Assembly (NCBI GenBank): GCA_001632435.1
Contig: KV423920.1
Span: 248,001-312,000, forward strand
Direction: 5' to 3'
DNA from: Calocera cornea HHB12733
Taxonomy: Eukaryota > Basidiomycota > Dacrymycetes > Dacrymycetales > Dacrymycetaceae
Length of the DNA: 64,000 nt
In this document: piece after piece, positions 34,884-47,252 of the stretch
How positions within the stretch are numbered: the first letter of the stretch is position 1
Layout: the number at the start of each line of letters is the position of its first letter
Notes under the pieces: generated by a model
What the model was told of the DNA's origin: nothing
The model's input: only the letters and a program-made list of their open reading frames with translations
Databases searched by the model: none
Translations under genes and position numbers: made by a program

Positions 34884-37589
34884 ATGTCCATCCTACAGCA
34901 ACCAACAGCCCCGCGCGGCGCCCGTCCCCCGCTCGCCATCCTCCACCCACCTCCGATCCCGCACGCACTGGCCCCTTCCACCCTTTCAGCTTCGGCGGGC
35001 ACGATCCCCTCCGTCCCGGCCGATGCCACATCCCGACCATCAATGCCCTCGCTCCCCTCGCTCCCATCCGGACCCTCAGCGCACTCCGCCTCCGGGTCAA
35101 CAACGTCCATCCCGCCCTCCCTGGCCGCGCACATCCTCGGCCGGCCTCCCCCGCGCACCCCCGGCCCTCGTCCACCAACCCCGCTCGGTCTCCCCCTAGC
35201 AATGCGCGGCCTGCCGCAGCCCTCCCCCTCCCGCCAGACCGCGCTCACCCTCTCCCCAACCTCCGGCGCGCGCACCGACTCCGAGCCAGAAGAGTACGTC
35301 GACGCCCTGACCCTCAAGGAGTTCCACAGGCTTGCGCAGAACTTGGGCGACGACAGCCTCGTCACGCGGCTGACGTCGGACGACTCGCGCCACCCCGTGC
35401 TGTTCGTCCACTTTATGCATCAGGACTCGCCGTACTTTTGCCGCATCCGGAGACCGTATTCAAGAGTCACGGCATTCGTTCGTGAAGTCTTTGGGCTCGA
35501 GAGCCCTCCGGCTGTACTCTTGTCGAATGTCGACCTCCCGGAACGTGCGAGGAAGAAAGTCAAGCTTCTGATGTATCCGTGGCGGGCGCACTACCCGACC
35601 CTGGACCCGAGCAACCCTCTCCAGCTCCCTGTCCTCGCCCGAACGGAAGAAGGCGGGCGCCTCGTGCGACTCCTCAACTCGCTCGGAAACGGCCAAACGT
35701 ACGCATACAAGCCCCAACTCCGTCTCCGAGACGTTGCCGAGCTTTGCCTCTCCTCCCACTCCCTCACCCCGCCCGGCCTGCCACAAAGTTTCAAACAGCG
35801 CTTCTTCGTCTGGCACACCGTCTTCGCCCTCCTCGATCACTTCGGGCACGAGCTGTTCGTCACCTACCGGAAGAGTGTGCACCCCGATTTCGTCCTCGGC
35901 CTGCGATGGGACCTGAAGCAGTACGGCTCGTTTGCGTCCTTCTCCGTCGGCGCACTGCTCCTGCTCTGCACACTCATCGCCTATATCCCTATATTCGTAC
36001 TCCTCGGCTTCCTCTTCACCGCCCGCGGCTGGCCAGGAGGCGGTATCCTCTACCTCCTCATCGCCCTCCCCGCCGGCCTCCTCTCCCCACTTCCCGACTA
36101 TCTCCTCCGCGCCTGGTCAGCCCGCGTCATCGCGCACGGCAGGCGATTCCGCTCCAAGCTCACCGCAGACATCCGAAGGCAGTTTGGCGGTCATGCGGAA
36201 CTCCGCAGCACCGCCGCCTGGTCCCTTTCCGGACCGGTGGGGAACATCAACATGCACAGCCCGCTTTTCCCACACCTCGCTGTGAACGACACACCCACTT
36301 TGCCCCGCGAGGCGAGCGTGCCGCCGATGGAGCTTAAGGACTTCCTTGCCGAGCTCAAGGTAAGGACAACCCTAGCCGCAGCACGCATCACGGCCGTTCA
36401 AGCCCGTCAAGGACGCGGAAGTCCCTTCCTCCGCAGCTACTTGCTGTTCTTCATCAACCTTGGAGGTCAAGATATGGCCATCCGCGTCGACCCGCCAGCC
36501 AAGAAGCTGACCTGGTGGCACCCATACGAGCATGCGGTCTACCCTTCCCAAGTGCGCATCACCAGCGTCGCGGCAGACGATGCAGCCGAGGTGATCGAGA
36601 ACGCCGGAAGTGGAGCACAAGGGAGCCACATTCTCTTCACGCTCAATAGCTGGAAGACGGCCTTTATCGATATCGACCCTAAGGAGCCAACTCAGCTCAT
36701 TTCCCTCGCGTCGCAGAGTCGGGCAGCCCACAGGCGGTTGACGAGCCTGACAGACGTTCCAGGCCGGCTCACTGAGTTTCCGACTCCGACGCTGCAGGAT
36801 GCGCTTCGCTCAGTACAAGCCGCGCACGACGAATTCCACCCGGCTTACTCAGCGGCGCTGTTCATGCTCCGAGTGACGCTCTCGGTCATACGCGCGTTTG
36901 CGATCGCATACTCTAACGAATACCTCCCGAGTGCTGGAGATCGAAAGATACCTGTGCACCCCGTTATCTTTCTCAACGACCAATATGTGATGCAGCATCA
37001 TCGCGCCATGATACGACATCTCAATATGCTGATTACCGCGCTTTTCTACGGCATGCTCATCGCACTCGCCTTCGTGAGCCCGAGCAATTACTCGCAATTC
37101 CTGGTGGCGAATACGACGATTATTATTGCAGCCATGGCTTGCTGGTTTGCCTGGCAGAAGACATTCTGGCCTGCTTGGCTTGGAAGGACTGAGTCAGGTA
37201 TTGATGACATGGCGAAGTGGTTGGGTCGCAAAATTCTTCCCAAAGCGGTACCGCTACCGAGAGGATCGTATTTCCCACCGGACCGGTACGTCTTGATGGT
37301 ATGTCTGCGACGTGACTAGGATGATCTAACTGGATACTGCAGTGACAAGCCGACCAAGCCTTTGAACTGGGATGTGCCGCCAGCCGGTTATGAGGCTGAG
37401 TTCGAGGTAGCGAATGCGGAATGGGCGCAGCGTGTGAGCTCGCGCATGGCGTCAAGCAGCCATACGCCATCTAGTCGCCTTCCATCCTCGGTGAGGGTAC
37501 CGCAGCTGCGTGACGCGTCTTTGGAAAGGCAAATGATGCTGGATGGTGGGATGCCTCAAATGAGAGAGCGATCGGCAGAGCGCCGTTGA
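34884..37589 (+). CDS. Multi-pass membrane protein of unknown function, 882 aa
   Basis: Two exons, 34884-37285 and 37343-37589, with a gtacgt donor and phase-2 junction. Residues 1-140 are Pro/Ser-rich and disordered. A soluble region follows (YVDALTLKEFHRLAQNL, PVLFVHFMHQDSPYFCRIRRPYSRV). Two membrane blocks stand out: FSVGALLLLCTLIAYIPIFV with FLFTARGW and ILYLLIALPAGLL near residues 350-415, and MLITALFYGMLIALAFV with NTTIIIAAMACWFAW near 710-770. Between them is a beta-rich stretch with LTWWHPYEHAVYPSQVRITSV. The C-tail is short, charged and Met/Arg-rich. No family is recognised. The upstream 150 bases contain CATCA-rich leader sequence. Confidence 0.8.
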
Positions 37590-38904
37590 ACGAGTAGCCG
37601 ACCGCAGTTAGTGAGCAGACACTGTACGCCGGCGTTTGCGTGCCATGGACTTTTTGTGATATATTTCGAGCATTCGTCCACTTTGTACTACTACGCAATA
37701 GGCTATGTCGATATGCAATCACCGTGTTGTTCTGCAGGAGGCTCCATTGGAGCGGATAAGGTTAACGCCGAGGGCTCGGCGTCACAGGCCGAGTCTCCTC
37801 CAATACTCCTCTCGTCTTGTCCTGTACAAACGGCATGACTTCCCACCGGCGATGCACTCCAAATCCTGCCGTAGCTCTGATGTTGCTCATTACCGGAACA
37901 CAGAAGCCATCTGAAAACATCGAGCATGCAGCGTGACTTACGAGCTTCTTCCTTTATCGCCGAGACGCGTAAACAGTAATCAAAACAAGCCCCATCCTAC
38001 GCGTCACCCTGCTCCTGAACACTCTTCAAGCGCCGGGGGCCCACTGTGGCATGCCAGAAGCACACTATTCTTGCCATAAGCTTCGTCACACTCGCACTTG
38101 TCCAGTCAGCTATCGTCATTAAACCCACGAATTGTGGGGAGACGCGCGCATTGCTGGCGTCACGTCCGGTGAAAACCGACTGCCAGCTCACCGACCTTCC
38201 TCTTCCCGAATTATCGAGCTTTCCGCGCTCTATGACAACGATAATGTGCCGACAGACTTTGGCCGCTGACTCAGGCGATAGCTGCGCTATCTATTGTGCA
38301 ATGCGGGGTTCTGACTGAACCTACGCGGGTGGTCCTGGCTTTGTCAAACTTTCCTGATATCGACTCTGGTGGCAGAATTGTCGCAGATCCGTGAAACGCC
38401 CTGATGGAACGGCTTCAGCCAATGGTAAGCGAACAGTCTGCTGTGACTGATACCTGTCAACTTATCGAGCCAATGAAGCGGTAAGCAAGGCACGACCTCT
38501 GGCGTACAGTATCCGCAGCTGATACGGTACCGCCGTACCGGTTGTCACAGTCTCGCCGAGCTAAACCCGTTTTAGGGCCAACAACGTCTAATGGATCAAC
38601 CAGACATCATGTCATGCACGACCCCTAGAAGAAAACCGAAATTTGGGGATATTGAGTTCGTTCGGAACTTCCTTGTCTCATGGCTCGATACTACCCTCCC
38701 TTCTCGGGCCCTTGGAGCCCTTCCCTTCTTGGGTTTTGTTTTCCATCCTCCCCATTGCGTACCCCACGCCCCCGGACTATCGAGGCTATATAATCATGCC
38801 AGCTCAAACATGCTTTAACTCGCATTTCTTGGCTCCGTGCTACGCCCATCCTCTTTCCCCCGCATCACCTTTGCACTCGTCCACAACAGACCCCGTACCG
38901 CACA
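37590..38904. other. Intergenic 1.3 kb upstream of the acetate transporter
   Basis: No supported gene. A hydrophobic-leader ORF near 38046 lacks an ATG. Contains the TATA box at 38787. Confidence 0.45.
38787..38793 (+). promoter_or_regulatory. TATA box of the acetate transporter gene
   Basis: GCTATATAATC lies 112-118 bases before the ATG at 38905 and is followed by a pyrimidine-rich stretch typical of fungal start regions. Confidence 0.5.
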
Positions 38905-40072
38905 ATGTCAGCTCCCCCCAACCTCGAGAAGGGCACGCCCAGTAACACCGGTACGTATTAGCGACTTTCTCTCAAGCCTATGCTCATTAATGTATCAGTT
39001 GCCGCTCAAGGCACCGCCCCACCTTCTGTCATGGTCAATGACTATGAGAAGAGCGGTCCCGCCTTGGGTCGGACGATGACAACCGAAACTCAGCCGGCGT
39101 TTCCTATTTAGTGAGGTGGATCAAACATGATCTCATTTCAACCCTCACAATATCGTCTCAGCCATAGGCGTCTGGCCAACCCATCGCCTCTCGGTCTGTA
39201 CTCCTTTGCCACGACAACCCTGATGCTTTCGCTCGTCAACGTCGGCGCTAGGGGTGTGACAGTTCCAAACGTTGTAGTTGGGATGGCGTATGTGTGCTCC
39301 TACATACTTCCTCATTGGTGTACTGACGTATCACTCAGCTTTGCCTACGGCGGCCTATGTCAGCTTCTGGCTGGTATGTGGGAGTTCGCCTCCGGCAACA
39401 CGTTCGGAGCGACTGCATTCTCGTACGAGGCGTCTAGCTCTTCTCTGCCGCGGGTTTACTCACAGCTTGCCATCGCCATTTAGCTCGTATGGCGGCTTCT
39501 GGATCTCGTATGCCGTGAGTCTGGTACGCTCTTTACTGTGCCCTACTTAACACGGCGTGTAAAGATCATTTCAACTCCGGGTTTCGGCATCGAATCAGCC
39601 TATACTGGTGCAACTGCTTCACAACTTCCTCTCGCCATTGGTATCTATCTGGAAATGTGGTTCATCGGTACGTTGTTTGCAGGGTCCAAGCATTGTTGTG
39701 TCTCATCGGCTGCAGTCACGGTCCTACTCTTCTTCGGAACGTTCCGTTCCTCGATTGCCTTGTCATTCCTCTTCTTTACACTGGCGTTTGCCTTCCTTTT
39801 TCTTGGCATCGGCAACCTTATGGCGGAACCTGCGTGCCAGACGGCAGGTGGTGCATTTGGGTAAGCGACGGCGTCCGTCGTGTTGTTCTACCCTGGGCTG
39901 AACAATCTCAAGGATCATCGCGGCCCTTACTGCTTACTACGCCGGATCCGCTGGGTTGTATTCTCCCGATGCATCGTGCGCTGCTACTTTTCTACCCGTA
40001 TCCAAACAGAGCTGACATTCTCCCAGATACTTCGTCCTTCCCGTGGGTGACCTGCCCAAGCTGAGGGACTAG
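38905..40072 (+). CDS. GPR1/FUN34/YaaH-family acetate (ammonium) transporter
   Basis: Nine exons: 38905-38950, 38999-39110, 39162-39287, 39339-39422, 39484-39514, 39565-39667, 39716-39860, 39913-39975 and 40027-40072; they sum to 251 residues without a break. The family motif appears as NPSPLGLYSFATTTL after a hydrophilic, Ser/Thr-rich N-terminus of about 55 residues. Six hydrophobic helices follow: LMLSLVNVGARG, FAYGGLCQLLAGMWEFASGN, SSYGGFWISYAI, the VTVLLFFGTFRSSIA segment, LFFTLAFAFLFLGIGN and the IIAALTAYYAGSAGLY block. Yeast Ady2/Gpr1 relatives move acetate at the plasma membrane. Very intron-dense; one exon is 31 bases. Confidence 0.92.
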
Positions 40073-40997
40073 CACTGTCATCGTGTCAAATGCTTGAATG
40101 TAGCTTGTAGTCCCAATTTCATAAAGTATCATCATGACCATGTCCTGAATGCCCGATGGCATCTATGTCAAAGCTGTAGGGATGGATGACCTGTTTTCAC
40201 CCTTTTGTCAGTTCTGGAAATTGAATGGGACGCATTGCCAGGAGCAAATGCTCGAATCCCAGCTCCTATGACCGTGGGACGGACACTGAAGAGTCGCGGA
40301 AATTCTGGATATTTCTTTGACCATGCATCCCGCTTGGTCCGATTCGTTGAAGGCGGACGGCCGTACTTGCTAGGGACAAGTTTCGATGGTTTCCACTCTC
40401 CGATAGTGCAATTGAAGCTATTNNNNNNNNNNNNNNNNNNNNNNNNNNNNNNNNNNNNNNNNNNNNNNNNNNNNNNNNNNNNNNNNNNNNNNNNNNNNNN
40501 NNNNNNNNNNNNNNNNNNNNNNCAGAACAACACTGTCTTCCGTTGAAGGTCCGTACCGGCGGACCGAGTCCGATCCGCCGATGGAGGCCGACATGACTCA
40601 GGATAGCTCGTACATGTATAGTAGTAGCTCAGAGCGCCCCTGTACCTTCCATGAGTTTGCAACGGAGTTCTCACTCCCGCCAAGCTCGTTCCTGTGCCCG
40701 CCGTTGTCCTCCATACAACATCCTCACGTTCCCTAAGTGGCCTTACGGAGAAGAGACAAATAGTAGACATATCCTCAGGTATACTCTATTTTCGTGTGTT
40801 ATGATACAGAGCGATAGATACAAGAGAACCGAATCAGCGATCGATAGCACAACGCAGCACAACAGGCGCCAAACGAACAAGAAACGGAGGCGTAAAACAA
40901 CCATGGCGTTCCACTCAGTTAACCGGGCACATCATATCCACCTCCTCAGATCATCTTCCAGCAGGTCACAAATACGGCGCAAGTCCGGCCGGGCATC
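40073..40997. other. Intergenic with assembly gap
   Basis: Convergent 3' ends flank it (transporter + and kinase -). Apart from the N run nothing is seen. Confidence 0.6.
40423..40522. other. Assembly gap (100 N)
   Basis: Exactly 100 N, a conventional placeholder for a gap of unknown size. It lies in the intergenic stretch between the acetate transporter and the 3' end of the kinase gene, so no gene called here is cut. Confidence 0.98.
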
Positions 40998-43008
40998 TCA
41001 TCTCCCCAGCCTCAGCGCCTCCATCGTTTTCCTCAACACGCCCTCCTCACCACTCGGCCCCCTGCTGACGGGCGGGCGGTGGAAGCTGCCCGGCATGCTG
41101 CTCGTCCCGTCGTCGTCGTCGTCGCTGGGTATGTCGTGCTCGTCGGCCGTGGGCGCGCCGGGGTCCACAACGGGGTGGGAGAGCTTGACCGTCGGGCCAG
41201 AGTGCACGATGGGTGTCTCCGGCACCGCTGCCGCTTGCGCTTCGCCGTTCCGGATTGGCGCGGTCGGCGGCTGGGCCCCGTCCAGAGACTTGCGCTTCAT
41301 CTCCCCGTCATGCTTCGTACTGTTTGGGCTCGCGACGGCCTCCTCGATGGCGGACATCTGGTCTGCTGCCTTGTCCTTCGGCGACGGCTGGTCCTTGTCC
41401 CGCTCCGCGCGGTTCATGGCCAGCCTTGGCACCTCAAGCAGTCCACCCTGCTCGCCGGGCGCAGGCACGGGTGCAGCGCCCGGATCCTTCTCGTGCGCCG
41501 CCCTGAGTTTGGCAAGGTTCTCCTTCGCCCTCTGGGTATCTCCCGTCCTGTGCGAGAACGTGGACGCATCATCGTCGTCGCTGTCCACATAGCTGAAGCT
41601 GGTTGTCGCGCTCGCCCACCCCCCGCTCGACCCCGTGGACGCACTCCCAAGATCCTTGTTGCGCGAGAAGGAGGCCATGCGGTTTTGCGCCTTGACGGTG
41701 TTGAACGCCTGCTTCCACTTCTGCTTGGCGTTGAAGTCGCGCAAGCCGGGCAGATCGTGGTCCTTTGTCCCCGGCGTATGGTGCTTGATCCAGGGGTGCT
41801 GCATCACCTCGTTGGCCGTGGGCCGCTTGTGCGGGTCCACAACGAGGATGGATTTGATGAAGTCCTTGGCTGGCATGGGCCATCAGCCTATAGCACCCTG
41901 GAGAAGGGCGATGAGTGAGTACGCACCTTCGTCGCTCACATTCTTCCAATACTGGTCGTGGAACCGGACATCCGCGTGCACCGTCCTGTCGATCATCTCC
42001 TCCTCATCGGGGTTCTGGAACGGCGCGTACCCGCACAGCAGCACGTACGTGATGACCCTGCACAAGAAACAACCACGACGCTCACATCAGCCACCGTCAG
42101 AGGTGTGAGGGGAAGGAAAAGGCGCACCCGATACTCCACACATCCACGGGCTTGCCGTGCCCCTTGTCCGTCAGCACCTCGGGTGCGACGTATCCGTACG
42201 AGCCGGCGAGGGAGTGCAGCTCTTGCCCGGGGGTGTCGAGGTGCGTCGCACTGTATCCGCATGTATCAATGCCTTCCTGTATGAAGAGGGAAGGGAAAAG
42301 GCGGGGGCACGCACATGCCGAAATCGACTATGACGATGTCTGAGTCTGCGGTGGGGGTGCGGTAAAGGATGTTCTCCGGCCTGTAGGAGCGCAGCCTGTC
42401 AGCGGTGGTAAGGGCAGGGAGGAACACAGGACGCACTTTAAGTCCCTGTGAACGATATCGTGCGCATGCAAGTACGCGACCGCGTCGCATATAGTCCTGT
42501 CGCGCTATCAGCACACTAGCCACGGAATGGGAAACAGGAAAGAGACGGGCGCACGAGATGAGATGTACCGCGTCGTCCTCTGTGAACTTGCCACGCTCAA
42601 CGATGCGCTGAAAGAGCTCTCCACCCTGGGCGAGCTCGAAGGAGAGGTAGTACTTCTCGCGCGACTCGAACCATTCGTAGAACTTGACCTGTTCCGCACA
42701 GGATCAGCCTATCGTTGCTAGGATAGGCAGGCTGGAGGTAGGGAACGCGCACGTACAATGTTCGGATGATCAAGGCCCTCGAGCACCTTCATCTCCGAGA
42801 AGACAATCTCCTCGTTTCCCTTGACCTTCTTCTTGTTGATAACCTTGAGCGCCACATCGATATGGGGCTCGCGGGCAATCCACGTCGCGCGCAGGACCTT
42901 GCCGAACGTGCCGCGCCCAAGGAGGGAGTGGATATGGTACTGCTTCTTCTTGGCGAAGGAGGCGGGCTGGGGGAGGAGCGACTCTCTGAGGTCGGCGAAG
43001 GAGGGCAT
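40998..43008 (-). CDS. Ca2+/calmodulin-dependent protein kinase-like Ser/Thr kinase
   Basis: Seven exons: 43008-42757, 42688-42555, 42496-42437, 42380-42315, 42250-42128, 42057-41927 and 41869-40998; 545 residues. Kinase hallmarks in order: GRGTFGKV (P-loop), [11 protein letters not shown] (Lys), [48 protein letters not shown] and [13 protein letters not shown]. Directly after the catalytic core, [17 protein letters not shown] resembles the autoinhibitory/calmodulin-binding helix of CaMKI (KSKWKQAFN), so I assign it to the fungal CMK group. The C-terminal 200 residues are Ser/Asp/Pro-rich and probably disordered, with an Asp run near the end. Fungal CMKs act in calcium signalling and stress. 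Confidence 0.9.
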
Positions 43009-43622
43009 GGCGGGCGAGTGCGCGCGTATCGGAGGTTGCTTGGCGTTGGCGTTGGCGAGTAGTGTCTAGGATAGTAGGTAGACGCCGAGAGCTGGACGTG
43101 GGCCAGCCTTAGGCGGGGTGTATGCAGCAGTGACAGAGGTCGTGAGCGTCTGAAGCAAGCAGATCGCCGTCCGTTCGAGCAACGTGCAATGTCGAGTCGA
43201 GTCCCAGCTCAGGAAGTAGTTGCGGGCACCGGGGCAGTCCGCACTCCGACGCGCTAAAGGGACCTCATCTTCTCCCGGACCCCCGCCGGTGATGCGTGCT
43301 CGGGGCACGTGATTATGCAGACTCTGTACGTGCGCACCGAGGCCCTGACGTAGCGGCTGACGGGCTGGTGCTTGGTGTGGCGCCGCTTTCATTATTTGCC
43401 CCTGGTTTGGCATGTCGTCTCATAGGGGAAAGGGGGTGCGAACAGGCACGAGGTATGGACGGGCATGCCACCGCCCAGCATCGGGCGAGGGGGGTTCTAT
43501 ACATAGCTCTAGCGACGTACAGAGGTTTGCACAAATAAAGTACGGCACAAGCGGCTGGTGCAACGAGTATGTAGCAGCATATTTGCTGTTGTACGAATAC
43601 TGGCACTCCTATAGCAGCTCGC
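43009..43622. other. Intergenic between kinase and Gdt1
   Basis: Upstream region of the kinase gene and 3' flank of Gdt1; no coding signal. Confidence 0.5.
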
Positions 43623-44722
43623 TCAGCCCGCTACCCCGGGCAGAACCTCCGCCGCGTCCCCCACACCCGGCAAGCTCCCCAGCGGCATCTCCGGCAAGGA
43701 GAGCGGCTCGCCGTTGTACGCCTCATACATGTACATGATGCCGAAGATGACGAAAAGCGCTGCGCCGCCCAGCGTAACTGACATTGCCGTTAGCATAAGG
43801 AGACAGGAAGGGGAGGGGAGGTGACGTACTATGCTTCACCGATATTTTGGTGGATATGTACCGCCCACCGAGCACTGCGAGCGCTGTACATGCCGAGTGG
43901 CCGATGACAGTCCCGAGCGTGACGATGTACACGTTCTACCACACTATGAGTAAGAGTAAAGGCGGTGCAGTGGGTACACGTACATGAGCCGCCCCGAGCG
44001 CAACAGTGGCAATCTGGCTCCTATCCCCCCACTCGGCCAGGAACGTGAGCACGAAGCTCTGCACGAACACGGGCCCAAACACGAGCTTGGCGAGGTTCGC
44101 AGCGCCCTCCTTGATCCCCGTTCCCCGCGTGTCCATCCCGCCGCCCACGCGCGCCTCCTCTAGCCCATCGCCCATCCGAGCGGTGGTAGGCGTGCCCCCG
44201 ACCATGTCTGCCCCGTCGCCGACTTTCGCTAGCTCCAGCTCGACCTCGCCCAGCTCTTCCTGGATCTTCTCGCTGCCCGAGGACATCTCCAGCCCCTCCT
44301 TGAACATGCGCGCGCCGAAGACGAAGAAGAGCAGCGCCGCGGCGCCCTGTGTCCAGCGCTTGGGGATGAAGAGTGCGGGGAGGAGGTGGCCGAGCTCGGC
44401 AGAGAGGATCGACATGACGACGAGGGAGCCGAACGCGCCGAGGAAGACCGTCCATCGCGGGTGGCGCATCGCGAGTATGGCCGCGCTATAGCCCAGCTCA
44501 TCAGCATCGCGTCAACGTGACAGAACTGAGAGAGACGCACATGAGGAACGTCTTGTCCCCAATCTCGCTCACGATAATCATCATGAACGCCTGTCCAAGG
44601 GCGCGGAACTCCTCCGACTGTGCGTGCGCGAGCATGAGGTCCGGGAACGCTTCGATCGCCTTGACGTACGGGCCCGCCTCGACGACGGTGCCTGGGCGGA
44701 CGCGGACGTGCGTGCCGGCCAT
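43623..44722 (-). CDS. Gdt1/TMEM165 (UPF0016) cation transporter
   Basis: Four exons: 44722-44541, 44485-43984, 43935-43830 and 43777-43623; 314 residues. Both copies of the family signature are present: SEIGDKTFL near residue 57 and AEWGDRSQIA near 215, each inside a hydrophobic half, separated by an acidic cytosolic loop (about 110-190, with Glu/Met/Gly-rich sequence). Known relatives sit in Golgi or vacuole membranes and exchange Ca2+/Mn2+ for H+, supporting glycosylation. The N-terminus lacks a clear signal peptide, unlike yeast Gdt1. The C-terminal tail after MYEAYNGEPLSLPEMPLG is short and non-hydrophobic. Confidence 0.92.
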
Positions 44723-45316
44723 CTTGCCTTCGTGGGTGCTGGGGTGGGGAGAGAGAGAGAGAAAGAGGGCGCGCCCGGTGGCTGGGTATCGTCTGCTGGC
44801 CCGTTTAAAGACTAGTCGCGATCAGAGCACGCGTCTTGGTTCCAAAGCGCTCAGTTTTCAAGAGATCGTCCGTATGGCACCGTCTACGCGTCACAGCGCA
44901 CCGGATGCAGCAAGTGCTGTCAGTAGTACCCTTGATGGTGTATGTACCGTGTGGTGCAGAGGCTCCGAAGCAGGGCAGCGCGTTCCTCGATCGCGGCAAT
45001 GCTTTCGCTCGCTCCAGGACAGCGTGCGGTGCGCCCAGGGCGGTGCGGGCGGCGTGGCGGGGATGCCCACGCGCACCGCGTGAAACGCTCAGCATGCACG
45101 TGGTGGCTGTGCGAAGTACCAGGAAGTCTGGCCAATCACCTCCGCGACGTTGTTACTCCTGTACATTATCGGAAGGGCGGAGGCGACTAGCCCCCTGGCT
45201 CCTATAAATAGCAGGTGCAACAATGACTTTGAACATTCTTTGCAACGAGCGGGGCGTTTTAGATTTCATTAGGGCGCAGTCAATGCGAAACTAGTAGGGA
45301 AGGGAGAAAGGTGTGT
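44723..45316. other. Upstream region of Gdt1
   Basis: No coding signal. A minus-strand TATTTATAGG near 45200 is a possible but distant promoter element. A short GAGA run occurs at 44751-44764. Confidence 0.4.
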
Positions 45317-46877
45317 CTAAAGGGAGAAATGATGCTCGCCATACTGCTTGCTCTTCTCCAGCAGCTTGGCCGCCTTCTCCTCGTCAATCTGGAAACGCAG
45401 CCGCATCAGGATAATAACCGCTTCGGGGACGAGCACGAGGTGGATGAAATCCTTCTTGTGGAATGGGGAGTAGCAGCCGTACTTCACCTCCTTATTGGTG
45501 AGCTGCTTCTTGACGATGCCCTCGATGATTTCCCCGCCCTCCGGGCCATAACTGCATAAACAGGTGAGCGCGAGTCAAGACATGTCGAGAAGCGGATACG
45601 TACTAGCCAGCATTGAAGAGCTTCTTGTTTTCCTCGATCCGACCTTTCGGCCTTGCATTGTCATCCTCATCGCTCTCACTGCTCGTCTCGCCATCGTGCG
45701 TCTTCGGGATGTACCTCCCCTTGATCTTCGCCCAGAGGACCGCCTTCTCCGGGTGCTTTGCCACATCCTCCAATTGCCTCTTGCTCCCCGCCCATCCAAG
45801 CCCTTCCTTAATCTTGTCCACGTCAATCTCCTTAATCCAGTTCTCCTTGCGCGTATGCGCGTCCTTCCCGGGGCGCGGTAGGCGCTCCTTCTCCAGTGTA
45901 TGGTTCACGACGTACTGCACGCCCTTCTTGGTTTTGACGACTATGCCGGCCGAAGCGACGGGGCCCTGCCACTTCCTGGGATGGTTGGCGGAGTGCACCT
46001 CCGTAGCGTGCGCTTGGACCATCATGCTCCAGGGCTTGTCCTGGGGCGAGAAGACGGCGCCGGCGAGGATCCGAGCCAGAAGCTCGGCATCGCTGCCGGG
46101 AGCAAGCTCCTCATGGGCGTGGGTGCCCTCGTCCAGCTCCATGGCGGTCGGGAGCCCGCTCTCTGGATTGTGGAGAAGAACACCGGGTTCAGAAGTGTCT
46201 TCCTCCTCTTCGTCCGTGGGGAGATTGTCGGTCTCCCCGTACTCGCTCCCGTCGTGGTCATCGTCGTCAGTCTCTTCCTCCTCATCTTCATCTTCATCTT
46301 CAACTTCGTGATCGTCTTGATCCTTCTCGTCTCCATCGCCGTTCTCGTCTCCATCATCTTCCTCTTCCTCGTTGTTGTCGCCGTCGTCATCGCTGACAAA
46401 GACCTGCACTTTGTTCTTCGCCTTGGAAGACGACCTGGAGCGACGCGGGACGTCCGAATCAGCACCGTCGCTCGCGGCGCTATCATAGGCGACAGCAGTC
46501 CGGGGGCGCGTGCTGCGAGTCACCGCGGTGCGAGAGCGCGTGCGGCGACTCATGACAGTGCGAGCGCGCGTGTCGGTGCGGCGAACAATGACGTTGGCGT
46601 CGTCACGCTCATTGAGTATCTTGCCGTCGTCGTTAGAGCGGATCTGCGGCCTGTCCTCAGAGCTGTGCTCGCTGGTGCCCTCGTCGTCTGAGATGCTGAT
46701 TGTTCCAGCATCGCCTTTTTCGCTCGAGTCTGTCATCTCGGCGGCGTCTGTGGCTTGCAGACGCGTGAGGCCGACCGCGACGACGTTGGTGGCGATAAGA
46801 CGGCCCCCGCCGTTCAAGACGGCGCGGTCGGTCTCGGCAGCGTATCCGCTCTGCAGATGCGTGAACCTGTCGCTCAT
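45317..46877 (-). CDS. Acidic nuclear-type protein with RTC4-like C-terminal domain
   Basis: Two exons, 46877-45604 and 45551-45317, joined as TA/T; 502 residues. Residues 60-150 hold Arg/Thr/Ser repeats (RTRSRTAVTRSTRPRTAV), and 160-250 is an extreme Asp/Glu tract. After residue 280 comes a folded region (KWQGPVASAGIVVKTKKGVQ), then YYGPEGGEIIEGIVKKQL and KKDFIHLVLVPEAVIILMR. The pattern Y-G-P-x-G-x-x-I-I ... F-x-x-x-VLVPE resembles the RTC4-like domain found in many basidiomycete proteins; I infer that from memory of the pattern. Likely chromatin- or nucleus-associated on composition alone. Confidence 0.72.
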
Positions 46878-47252
46878 GAGAACGCGCGCTGATACATAGG
46901 TCAGATAACTGGGTGGTGATGCGCGAGCCGCAGAAGTGGTGACTTACCGCTCGAAATGGTGTGACTCATCGCATTGGGTCGAATGGTACTGTCTCGCTGC
47001 ATCGCTGCTGTATATGGAGTTGGTATCTGTATCGTTGGTCGTTTCACACAAGACGCGCGCAGAGGACGCGTAGTCTCGGTGGTAGGAGGGCATAAATTGT
47101 CACAAATTCGGCGGCACACTCGGCAAGCCGCGCCACCTTCCAAACTTCCAAACTCTTCCTAAGAACACTCACGTGCGTCGTCCTACAGACATATCACGGA
47201 CCACGAGATTCTCCTCGAGGGTGCTCTCACCGACGACACCGTACCCACGCCC

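Noticed and set aside
38046..38318. Possible small secreted protein with hydrophobic leader
   Set aside because: The frame has no ATG before the hydrophobic stretch and no conserved Cys pattern.
40168..40770. ORFs running through the N run
   Set aside because: They exist only because N was read as X; no coding signal on either side.
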